This document shows, piece after piece, positions 16,709 through 24,375 of a stretch of DNA of 64,000 bases. The DNA is from Aeromicrobium sp. A1-2 (GTDB lineage: Bacteria; Actinomycetota; Actinomycetes; Propionibacteriales; Nocardioidaceae). The notes beneath the pieces were generated by a model. It did no database searches. It worked only from the letters and a program-made list of their open reading frames with translations, and had not been told where the DNA came from. The DNA lies in assembly GCF_003443875.1 (NCBI RefSeq), contig NZ_CP027482.1, positions 558,001 through 622,000 on the forward strand, written 5' to 3'. The translations under genes were made by a program, and so were the position numbers. Position 1 is the stretch's first letter. Every line of letters starts with the position of its first letter.

Positions 16709-17425
16709 GTGGGCAACGATATCCGCACGTGGCGTGCCGAGGTCTCAATGCGAATTGGGCATACGAGCATCGGTCCGTTCCTGTTACCGACCAACGAGCC
16801 CGTGACCTTGGGCCGAAGCGATCGTGCCGGACTTCGCACCGATCATCGCGCTGTGCCCCGTGAATTGGGGCGGCTCGCGCCAGGCGACCGGGGGTGGGTA
16901 CTAGAAAATGGGAAGCGGACTCGAGTGCGAGTGCGGAGCACTTTCGTGCTCGAGGCGTCTTTCGCTCCGGGGGCCCACGTCTTGCTCCGACCCGCAGACT
17001 GGGAGCTCGCCTGGGACCTTGACGTGCGAACCGAGGTCGACGTCAAATATCGCCGAGGCGGCCATGGCGAGCCCTACCCGACAGCCCGCGACGGCGCACT
17101 TTCCACAGCAATGGTCCCGCATGCGCGCATCGGAACGGATCTTGCTGGAGACAAACTGAATCTGACCCCCATCCAGCGTAGGCGACTCGCGGCACTGTAT
17201 GCCTACCTGCTGGAAGGACGCCCGAAACCCGACCAGCTGATCCAAGAGGCAGCAAATATCAGCGGTGACTCGATCTCACAAATCAATGGAACCTGGGTCA
17301 GGGTCATGGAGTACGTCAACCGCCACCGTGATGTCCCTATCGAACGTATCGAAGATCTCGGGTATCACCTCGTCGAAGTTGCCGGAATCCTCGGACCAGA
17401 CGACTTACCTGATGCGCGAGAGTAG
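16709..17425 (+). CDS. Hypothetical protein, first gene of the nuclease operon
   Basis: I do not recognise the family. From the GTG at 16709 the product is 238 residues. The first half is beta-rich ('GPFLLPTNEPVTLGRSD', 'RVRVRSTFVLEASFAPGAHV') and could be a small beta-sandwich, FHA-like in flavour but without its conserved serine/histidine pattern. The second half is helical ('LTPIQRRRLAALYAYLLEGR', then 'AANISGDSISQINGTWVRVM') and looks like a helix-turn-helix or helical bundle. The frame also opens at TTG 16562 or GTG 16580 with GGAGAGGAG upstream, so the start is uncertain. The next gene follows after 68 bases. Confidence 0.55.
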   Translation: MGNDIRTWRAEVSMRIGHTSIGPFLLPTNEPVTLGRSDRAGLRTDHRAVPRELGRLAPGDRGWVLENGKRTRVRVRSTFVLEASFAPGAHVLLRPADWELAWDLDVRTEVDVKYRRGGHGEPYPTARDGALSTAMVPHARIGTDLAGDKLNLTPIQRRRLAALYAYLLEGRPKPDQLIQEAANISGDSISQINGTWVRVMEYVNRHRDVPIERIEDLGYHLVEVAGILGPDDLPDARE

Positions 17426-17493
17426 CCAGCTACCCCCTGCGACCCCGCCGCCATCGACATGGTGGGCCCGAGGCAATCAGCATTGGAGAAATC

Positions 17494-18486
17494 ATGATCA
17501 CAAGTACCGACGACGAGCGCTCGAGAATTGCGGATGGGCTCAAACGGATCGACTCGACGATCTCCTACGTAACTATAGAAGGCGGCGTTGACTTCAATTT
17601 GGACGAGGTCCACGGTTTTGCACGCGAACGCGAAGGCAAGTTCCGTTCATCATTCTTCATCGTCCATGACCCCGACCCGACCGAGGCAAGCGAATGGGTC
17701 GCCGACAACGTGGGCTATGCCTTCGGCGCTGTGGGACGCGATGGTGGAGCCTTCGGCGAACTCCAATATGTCGACGAGGGCGGCGCAGGACTGATCAGAT
17801 TTCTGATCGAGCTGCCATATAGCGAGTCCCAAGATGTTTGGACGAAACAATCTGAAACGGTTCGTGCGCTGCATACCAAGTGGATGAATCGACACCACAA
17901 TGGGGACGAGTTGATTGGCACGGTGGGACGAGCAGGAATAGCCCTGCCGCCACTCGGGAAATGGTCACTCAACGAGGTGCAGACCTACGGTGCGTGGTCG
18001 TGGGGGACCCGCTTCGTTCCACCACAGGACCTCTATATGTTCTATGTCGAACCGATTGCTCGCCAGCTCATTGAACACGGTCCCTTCTTTGCCATGGCCC
18101 ACGCTGGACACGGCCTCAACAGCTACGGCCTGAACCTAGTCACCGCTTCACCGTCTGGAGCCGTCGCAGCGTATGTGCAGCACGGTTTCGGTGGGGTCTA
18201 CTCCAACCCCGTGAAGGATCTGATCGACATCAATGCGACCTACTCCAGGCTGCACGAATTGATGCGCGCCGCAGATGAGACCCCGGTTGACGGAGTTCGT
18301 TTGTTACTTGTCTACTCACAGTTTCGAGGCGACTGCGCAATTGTCGACCTGGACGCTATTCGGCGCGGAGCAGACATCAGCGGTGCTTCTACATTCGGGA
18401 GTGAACCGGAGCTTTTTGGCGCCATGGCCGAACTTCTCGAACTCGACAATTTCGACTTCGGCGTCGGAGGGAACATCGCATGGTGA
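17494..18486 (+). CDS. Hypothetical protein, second gene of the nuclease operon
   Basis: The 330-residue protein is soluble with mixed alpha/beta composition and no motif I can name. Notable segments are 'GKFRSSFFIVHDPDPTEASE', 'NVGYAFGAVGRDGGAFGELQ', 'FAMAHAGHGLNSYGLNLVTA' and a Gly-rich end 'NFDFGVGGNIAW'. The Ala-His-Ala-Gly-His-Gly stretch is conspicuous and could be a metal or active site. The stop overlaps the next start by 7 bases, so it is translationally coupled to the EVE/nuclease gene. A dedicated partner of that protein is the most sensible reading. Confidence 0.6.
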   Translation: MITSTDDERSRIADGLKRIDSTISYVTIEGGVDFNLDEVHGFAREREGKFRSSFFIVHDPDPTEASEWVADNVGYAFGAVGRDGGAFGELQYVDEGGAGLIRFLIELPYSESQDVWTKQSETVRALHTKWMNRHHNGDELIGTVGRAGIALPPLGKWSLNEVQTYGAWSWGTRFVPPQDLYMFYVEPIARQLIEHGPFFAMAHAGHGLNSYGLNLVTASPSGAVAAYVQHGFGGVYSNPVKDLIDINATYSRLHELMRAADETPVDGVRLLLVYSQFRGDCAIVDLDAIRRGADISGASTFGSEPELFGAMAELLELDNFDFGVGGNIAW

Positions 18487-19859
18487 ACAACGAATATGCA
18501 GCGGTTGAGGCGCTTCGAGCTCTGATCGACGCCCTCAACGGCACTGACGTTGAAACACTCGACGAAGACTGGGTCACGTTCTTCGTCTATGAGGATGTCT
18601 ACTTAGTCGCGAACGTGGTCACGGCCTCGGGGCGTCTTCGTATTCGTGCCTATCTGCCGTCCGATGACGAGCAACTCGTGAACGAGTGGATTGCCAGCCA
18701 ATCAGCACCCCGGTCGGGTGTCCTAGAGAAGTCCTACATCCACGAAGGTGACTGGCGGCCAAGGCTGCTTTTTGAACGCCCCATCACAAGCATTGACTGG
18801 GCAACCGACCCGCTCCTGGCAGACATCACCCAATACGCCGCCGAGTGGCTCGAAGAGTCCACCGGCAGGTATACCTCAGGCACCCGCCCTCCATACGTCA
18901 TCCAGGAGGACCCACGCGAGATCGCCCCCAGTAGCGCTTGGCTTCTCATAGGCAGTGAGGCGTCATTCCCAAGCTCTACGAATCTCCAGGACGACAAGGC
19001 CGCCGCCGACGTCGGCATCTTCAAGTGGGACTGGACCGCAGCCCCACAGACCCAAATCGGCGATCTTGTCCTCTTCTACTTCACCAGCCCGCGTAAGGCA
19101 GTCCATTTCGTAGCCAGAGCCGCGTCCAAGGCATTCTTCACCCGCGACATCGAAGTCGTCGCTGACAAATCGGTCAACAGTGCCCAATGGTGGGCTTACT
19201 TCACCAACCCGATTGCGATCGACCCAATTCCCGTTGACGTCCTGCGGCAGGCAGTTGGAGGCCACCTCCTCCTGCGGGGGCGGTCCGGGCAGTTTCTGCG
19301 CCCCGGTTCCGTCGCCGCTCTCCAGTTCCGGGCGTCAGAACCGAGCGATCAAGCCGAACTTGACCGAATTGTCGAAGTTCCGGCCGGCATTGCTGACCTG
19401 CCCGATCCAAACGACATCACCCCTGAGGTCTGGCGAGAATTAGCGGCTGGTGCCCTTCGATTTGAAGACGATGTTTCCTCGCACGTTGTCGAACCACTAC
19501 TTGGGTTCATGCTCGCCGGTACAGGACTGGAATGGAAGGGTGAGTACAGGATCGAGCGGCGTTCAGCAGACTTCGTCGTCCTCGACGGCAAGCATCCTCT
19601 GTACGTCATCGAGGTCAAGCGAGCCATCAAAGACGGTTCTGGAGGACGTTGGGACAAGTCTCCAGACTTCACACAGCTGCGCTGGTACGCCGATCATCTA
19701 GGTACCGCGGGAATGCTGATCGACTCGAACCGCCTGCTACTCGTCGACAACGGAGCCGCCCAACCGCTACGTGAGATCCAACGAAGGGATTGCTCCGACA
19801 CCGACCTCAGGGCAATTCGAGAGCACATCCTGAAGGCGCGAGTCGTCCCACCGGGGTGA
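18480..19859 (+). CDS. EVE/PUA-like plus PD-(D/E)XK nuclease-domain protein
   Basis: Three parts are visible in 459 residues. The N-terminus (about 1-130) resembles YbjN-type folds ('ALRALIDALNGTDVETLDED'). The middle (about 155-290) has EVE/PUA-like features ('GIFKWDWTAAPQ', 'IGDLVLFYFTSPRKAVHFVA', 'NPIAIDPIPVDVLRQ'), a fold that reads modified bases. The C-terminus carries a PD-(D/E)XK core with D364, then E378-V-K380 ('HPLYVIEVKRAI'), followed by 'FTQLRWYADHLG' and 'ILIDSNRLLLVDNG'-like strands. A modified-base reader joined to a nuclease is the architecture of modification-dependent restriction enzymes. That role is inferred; the EVE call is weaker than the nuclease call. Confidence 0.62.
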   Translation: MVNNEYAAVEALRALIDALNGTDVETLDEDWVTFFVYEDVYLVANVVTASGRLRIRAYLPSDDEQLVNEWIASQSAPRSGVLEKSYIHEGDWRPRLLFERPITSIDWATDPLLADITQYAAEWLEESTGRYTSGTRPPYVIQEDPREIAPSSAWLLIGSEASFPSSTNLQDDKAAADVGIFKWDWTAAPQTQIGDLVLFYFTSPRKAVHFVARAASKAFFTRDIEVVADKSVNSAQWWAYFTNPIAIDPIPVDVLRQAVGGHLLLRGRSGQFLRPGSVAALQFRASEPSDQAELDRIVEVPAGIADLPDPNDITPEVWRELAAGALRFEDDVSSHVVEPLLGFMLAGTGLEWKGEYRIERRSADFVVLDGKHPLYVIEVKRAIKDGSGGRWDKSPDFTQLRWYADHLGTAGMLIDSNRLLLVDNGAAQPLREIQRRDCSDTDLRAIREHILKARVVPPG

Positions 19860-19885
19860 CAAAGAACGTATCGAACTAGACCGTT

Positions 19886-19908
19886 GAATCGGATCGGTTT
19901 CCCGATTC
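19886..19908. terminator. Weak hairpin between convergent genes
   Basis: GAATCGG and CCGATTC form a 7-base-pair stem with a 9-base loop in the gap between the converging nuclease genes. It could act as a bidirectional terminator. The short stem and lack of a T run keep this tentative. Confidence 0.35.
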
Positions 19909-19966
19909 GGACCAAGGCTCGCGACCGTCGCGGCAAACGCGGTCAACTGACGGCTATTCCATCAGA

Positions 19967-21169
19967 TCAGTCGGTGACTAGCCCCTCGTCGGGGCTGACT
20001 TCGTTGGAGTTCCCGGCGGTTATGAACTCGACTAGTTCGTTACTTAGTCGCGTGTCTCCTGAGTCGATCCCTTCGAGCACGTCTCGGATCGACACTGTCG
20101 ACTGTCGTATTTCCCTGCGGCACGTCAGGAATAGCCGCGAGTAGTCAGCATCGGCTGCTGGGACTGTCTTCCGCCACTCATCGTCGTTTTCGTTGGCGTG
20201 CCAAGCAGATGGGCCGAACTTCAACTGCACGCGGCTCGCAACATTTCCAGTTGCGTCTGAGCCGTAGAAGTTGATCGTCCATTGGTAAATACCCGCATAC
20301 CTCGCCGAGACAAGATTCACGTACCCCTCGCCGAAGGAATCATTGAGCTGCGGCAAAAGGGCCGCTTGACCGTAGTCGCGCAGTCGCTTCTTGACCCGTG
20401 CCAACACATCACGGCTCTCGTTGAACCGGTCGATTGCGGCGTCCAGAATCTGGTCGGCGAACACTATCGCCGCGTCCTCGACGGGCCTGCGACCATACAG
20501 TTGTGCTTCTCCAGCCGTGCACATTGCGTCGACAAACTCCAACAGACTGTCGTCGTTCACTTTGCGTCCTTTCACAAAACGCCGCTGCATGTGGTCGAAG
20601 AATAAGCACTGCTGCGGGAACTGGGCTTTGAACTTTTTATCGTCCTCGACATGGCGAGCGAGCCCAGCAAAGACGCTCGCGTACGAAACTACGAGTGCTT
20701 CGTCCCAGCCGTCTGTCAGGAGGTTTCGATCCTCGTGCTCGCACAGCATCACCACGACGCTTCGCTTGCCTGCTCGGGCACCGAAGTGTAAGTACCGCTC
20801 GTAGCCGTGACCGTGGCCAGAAGAGGTGTAATAGTTCTCGATGACGATCGTCGTCGCATGGTCTTCGAGGACGATGTCCGCGATGTCCATACCTTCGTTC
20901 GAGGCCGATGTGTTCACCTCCTGACGGACGCCGTATGTGCCTGCGGGGACTGCCTCGAGGTCGGGGCGGGAACGATTCATCTCAGCGATGAAGATCCTCT
21001 GAAATGCATCACCCAACTGGTGGGTGCCGTTCGAGTTCAACAGCCAAGCAAAGACGTTGGAAAGTTGCTTCTCGTGCGTTCCGTGGTGCATGACGTCGAA
21101 TACGTTGAACTGCTCTTCTGCGCTGATACCCAAGAGCCGCACAAGGTCAGTCAGCAGTTGATCGCGCAT
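19967..21169 (-). CDS. PD-(D/E)XK-superfamily-like protein with Lys replaced (ENYY)
   Basis: The 400-residue protein opens like PDDEXK_4-type proteins: 'EEQFNVFDVMHHGTHEKQLS', then 'NVFAWLLNSNGTHQLGDAF'. Next comes a nuclease-core pattern 'DIADIVLEDHATTIVIENYY', where relatives in the wider family have 'IENKI'. The catalytic Lys is therefore Tyr here. 'GHGHGYERYLHFGARAGKRS' follows where the family has its QLxRY helix. It is convergent with the EVE/nuclease operon and may be part of the same accessory island. Whether it still cuts nucleic acid is open. Confidence 0.65.
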   Translation of the reverse strand: MRDQLLTDLVRLLGISAEEQFNVFDVMHHGTHEKQLSNVFAWLLNSNGTHQLGDAFQRIFIAEMNRSRPDLEAVPAGTYGVRQEVNTSASNEGMDIADIVLEDHATTIVIENYYTSSGHGHGYERYLHFGARAGKRSVVVMLCEHEDRNLLTDGWDEALVVSYASVFAGLARHVEDDKKFKAQFPQQCLFFDHMQRRFVKGRKVNDDSLLEFVDAMCTAGEAQLYGRRPVEDAAIVFADQILDAAIDRFNESRDVLARVKKRLRDYGQAALLPQLNDSFGEGYVNLVSARYAGIYQWTINFYGSDATGNVASRVQLKFGPSAWHANENDDEWRKTVPAADADYSRLFLTCRREIRQSTVSIRDVLEGIDSGDTRLSNELVEFITAGNSNEVSPDEGLVTD

Positions 21170-21203
21170 GGTCGAACCCTAATCCTTCAGACCCACGTAG
21201 GCG

Positions 21204-21807
21204 CTAGAAGCCACTAGGCTGACGAGCAATGACGCCCTGGCGTTCCGCGACAGCATCGGCAACGGCCCCGGTGGACAGTCTCCCTGCCTGAACAGTCCCG
21301 TCTGGGCTAACGACCAGGTACACCGGCCCGGTGTCATTCGTCACATGCGACGCTGCACCCTCCGGTTGGGAGCAATGGGTATTGACGGCAACTTGGGCAG
21401 GTTCCGTAGTCCAGCCTCGGGTTGCCGGACTTCTTGCCTCCTCCTCCACCCGTCCCATGGACAGGATGATCGACACCCCACTGGCCAGTTCCGCGACCAC
21501 TTGCCCAGCAGTGCGCGGTTGGGCCAGCGGCCGCACGCACCTCGGCCTCGGATGCGAACCCGTTCGTGTAGCCAGAACAGATCCGCAGGTTTGGCCCATC
21601 CACAGTCCTAACTGCCTTGATGTAGCCGCTGCGACCGTAGTAGGCCTCTATGCCGATTGCAGATGTGAACTGCCGGATGAACCGATGGTTCTCCAGTGGG
21701 ATTCCCTTGCCAGTCAGGGCGCGATCTAGCGAAGAGAACCGGCGGTCATCGAGCTCGGCGTCCGATTCTTCGTCGGACTGCTGCTCGAAGTCGGGAGGTT
21801 GGTTCAT
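21204..21807 (-). pseudogene. Hypothetical gene split by a frameshift
   Basis: Two minus-strand frames fit end to end. The first (from ATG 21807) reads 'RALTGKGIPLENHRFIRQFT' and 'ICSGYTNGFASEAEVRAAAG'. Near 21510-21530 coding character passes to the other frame, 'AGQVVAELASGVSIILSMGR' through 'PVYLVVSPDGTVQAGRLSTG', ending at 21204. A single indel would restore about 200 residues. I do not recognise the family. Either the gene is decaying or the sequence has an error here. Confidence 0.45.
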
Positions 21808-21919
21808 GGAACGCAGAGTAGTGCTCAGCGGCGATTCCGTCGTCGTCTTTTTGTCGGACCCATGCGGAAGGATTCATTTCGCACCAACTTCGTGGGTGGT
21901 GCCTAACGAAGGAGAAATG

Positions 21920-22426
21920 ATGATTTCACGCTCGGATTTGAGTTGGTGGCTGGAGCTGGCCGGCACGTTGGACTGGACGTTTGCCAAGACTTACAGCGAG
22001 ACCGCCCCGCATGAGTATGTGGTGGAGGGTCGCACCGAGGGCGTGACTCACGTCGACATGGTGCGGGCCTCGCGCGTCATCCACACGTTCGGAGCACCGG
22101 GCAAGTACTACTCATTGACCAAGATCTACCTAGTCAGTCCGGGCGGTCGATTCCGCTGGTGGACCGAGGACAACCACCTCACTGACACCACTCTTGTGAA
22201 CCGTGCCACCACGGACCGGTTCTACGGGATTCAGAACCCACCGTCGACGGCGACAGCCATCGAGTCGCCATACGACAAGATCGCAACGACTTGGGACGCG
22301 GACCACCCGATCACCGATGACGAGGCCGGCCGCGTCAAGCGACTCCTTGCAGCTGCGCATGGCACGTACCCACCTCATCGGGTCGGCCGACTGTGGAAGT
22401 TCAGGGTCACCGAGGTCGATGCATGA
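21920..22426 (+). CDS. Hypothetical protein (phage/plasmid-like)
   Basis: AAGGAG at 21909-21914 precedes paired ATG codons at 21917 and 21920; the second has the better spacing. The 168-residue product contains 'WWLELAGTLDWTFAKTYSET', 'APHEYVVEGRTEGVTHVDMV', 'YYSLTKIYLVSPGGRFRWWT' and ends 'VGRLWKFRVTEVDA'. The 'TFAKT...PHEYVV' phrase recalls small proteins of actinobacterial plasmids and phages. No catalytic site is evident. The frame continues upstream to 21650, but that part overlaps the frameshifted gene on the other strand. Confidence 0.55.
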   Translation: MISRSDLSWWLELAGTLDWTFAKTYSETAPHEYVVEGRTEGVTHVDMVRASRVIHTFGAPGKYYSLTKIYLVSPGGRFRWWTEDNHLTDTTLVNRATTDRFYGIQNPPSTATAIESPYDKIATTWDADHPITDDEAGRVKRLLAAAHGTYPPHRVGRLWKFRVTEVDA

Positions 22427-22604
22427 CAAGATTGCGCCCAGCACACGCGCCCTTCCACGGAAGTTGGACACTGGGTCGAGTTTCGAGTCGACCACCGAAC
22501 ATATCTATTGACGACGCTCTCCAATGGGACGCTCCAGTCGCTAGTGCCCCTGGCACTCAACTACAGAGTGAGTCGTCATACCCGCAAGGCTACAAAACCA
22601 TCGA

Positions 22605-22617
22605 CAACTGTGTCTAG
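22605..22617. repeat. 13-base inverted repeat flanking PaaX copy 2 (downstream member)
   Basis: CAACTGTGTCTAG here is the exact reverse complement of CTAGACACAGTTG at 23462-23474. The two copies bracket the second PaaX-type gene. The TAGACAC half-site also occurs in the 17-base-arm palindrome at 34974-35011, next to PaaX copy 3. It may be a shared PaaX-type operator half-site. Confidence 0.5.
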
Positions 22618-22642
22618 ATGCGCAACAGAATGAGGGGCTTGC

Positions 22643-23385
22643 CTAGTTGGCTGCGAGCGCCCGGAGTTCGCCCTGGTAGGCGCCGTATGCCGCGCGAAGA
22701 GACTCGGCTGGACACTGCGCCGGCAGCAGGGCAGGGGGCAAGATGGGATCAGTCGAGAGCAAGCGCACCAGGTTGGCTGCGACAGTGAGCCGCAACGCCG
22801 GGTCCGTGGTCTCACGCAGCTGGGCCTCCAGTGCGTGGGCTCGGCGACTCCAATCGCCGAGCTGCCATAGGTGCTCGGCGAGTTCAGCGGCGTCTCGATC
22901 CGGTCTGGCGACGAAGGTGTTCAGTGCCGGCTCCGCCTGGTAGGCGGCAGGCCGATCCAGGTTGGCCGGTCGAAGCCAGATCCCCTCGCGGAGTTCGGCC
23001 AGGCGGTGCTGGGACAGAACGTCGCGCAACGCGGCGCGATCGCGTCCGGAGCGGCCGGTGGCAACCACGACCGCCATCTCCCAGTTACCGGTCCACGGCA
23101 CCTGTGCGGGGTTGATCGTCTCCGCCTGCCGGCGCTGGCGGGCGATCAGTTGGGCACCCAGCCGTAATCCCGGCCCTCGCGTTGGAGCTCTCCACTGGCA
23201 ACTGCCCGGGTGAGGGCGGCTCTCACTGTGGAGGGCGAGACGTCGAGGAACTCGCCGGCTCGCACAAGGTTGGCGGGACTGACCGGTTCGGGATGTGCTC
23301 CCAGAATGAGACTCAGCAGCACCGACCTCGCCGATAGCGGCTTCAATTCGACATCCCAATACGAGGCGGAGGAGGGAGGGGGCAC
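22643..23385 (-). pseudogene. PaaX-family regulator (copy 2), frameshifted
   Basis: The N-terminal half, in one frame, reads 'KPLSARSVLLSLILGAHPEP' and 'TVRAALTRAVASGELQREGR', ending 'DYGWVPN' and a stop. The other half continues in the next frame from 'LGAQLIARQRRQAETINPAQ' through 'WTGNWEMAVVVATGRSG' to 'LRAAYGAYQGELRALAAN'. Comparison with copies 1 and 3 ('DAAYVLGPRLAARQR' and 'GRDYVLGDALLRRQR') shows that one missing base near 23161-23163 accounts for the break. Otherwise the gene is well preserved, so the lesion is recent or a sequencing error. The start is uncertain; GTG at 23385 fits. It is divergent from the metal-dependent hydrolase gene. Confidence 0.75.
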
Positions 23386-23461
23386 CTGCGAAGAATGCCA
23401 GCATCGGCTGGGCCGCGTCGAACAATCCGATGGGGGCCGCACGAGATGTGATGCTGCATAC

Positions 23462-23474
23462 CTAGACACAGTTG
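23462..23474. promoter_or_regulatory. Candidate PaaX-type operator in the divergent promoter
   Basis: CTAGACACAGTTG lies 26 bases before the hydrolase start (23500) and is followed by a TGATTCG sequence, in the region separating PaaX copy 2 from the hydrolase gene. Its inverse is found at 22605-22617. The operator role is inferred from position and repetition. Confidence 0.45.
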
Positions 23475-23499
23475 ATTCGGACTATGTAACATCTGGGGA

Positions 23500-24375
23500 A
23501 TGCAGACCTCAATCGCCGCGTTTAAGCGTCCTCGCGTGATCAGGCGCACCTCGGCCACATTTCCGGTGCGCCGGATTGGCAACGACTACGCCGACGAGGG
23601 ATTCAACAATGCCCTCCCTGGGCAGCCAGCGCTCTCGCATCTCTTCGCGGGGATCTCGACGTTCTTCCCGGTGGGCGAGCGGTTCATGATCGCGTCGGCG
23701 CAATCGGTGAGGGACCGGATCGAAGACCCTCTTCTCCTCGCCGATCTGGACGCTTTCGTACGTCAAGAGGCTCAGCATGCGAGCGAACACACACTCGTCA
23801 ACAAGCACATCGCGCGCGGGATTGGGATGGATCACGACGAGATCTGTCGTGAGGTTGATGCTCTCTGGCGGTGGATCGAGCGGAACTGCAGTCCGCGAAC
23901 CCGGGCAGGTGTGACGGCCGCGACCGAGCACTTTACTGGCTTCATCGCTGAGGTACTGCTACGTGACGTCGAGTTCATCGACTCGATCCCCGACGGCAAG
24001 GCAAAACAGCTTCTCGTGTGGCACGCGATTGAGGAGTGTGAGCACAAGGCTGTCGTGTTCGACGCGTACAAGGAAGTTGGTGGGTCGGAGCTGGAGCGGG
24101 TTGCCTTGATGGCGCTCTACACCCTTCCCGTTGTTCTGACGGCCTCGCTCCCAGTCTTCCGACTGATCGGGGGCCATGGCGACGCGACCAACCTGCGTTC
24201 GTGGGCCGGGGCGGGGAATGCCCTCGTGGGGCGCTGGGGGTGGCCCCTACTGCGGGGCTATCTGAACTACTACAAACCAGGCTTTCACCCCAACCACATG
24301 CCCACCCGGGAGCTCGAGCAGTTCTGGCGAGACCGGCTGCAGATCACTGACGACGGGATCAAGACCCATGGCTAG
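23500..24375 (+). CDS. Metal-dependent hydrolase-like protein (PF10118 type)
   Basis: The 291-residue protein begins 'RPRVIRRTSATFPVRRIGND' and shows 'LSHLFAGISTFFPVGERFMI', 'FVRQEAQHASEHTLVNKHIA', 'ATEHFTGFIAEVLL' and 'WHAIEECEHKAVVFDAYKEV'. The repeated E-x(2)-H and H-x(3)-H patterns in helices are those of the PF10118 family, annotated as metal-dependent hydrolases but ferritin-like in helical pattern. It leads the operon with the flavin monooxygenase, whose ATG overlaps its stop by 8 bases. The reaction is unknown. A broken copy of its N-terminus lies at 36451-36573. Confidence 0.82.
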   Translation: MQTSIAAFKRPRVIRRTSATFPVRRIGNDYADEGFNNALPGQPALSHLFAGISTFFPVGERFMIASAQSVRDRIEDPLLLADLDAFVRQEAQHASEHTLVNKHIARGIGMDHDEICREVDALWRWIERNCSPRTRAGVTAATEHFTGFIAEVLLRDVEFIDSIPDGKAKQLLVWHAIEECEHKAVVFDAYKEVGGSELERVALMALYTLPVVLTASLPVFRLIGGHGDATNLRSWAGAGNALVGRWGWPLLRGYLNYYKPGFHPNHMPTRELEQFWRDRLQITDDGIKTHG

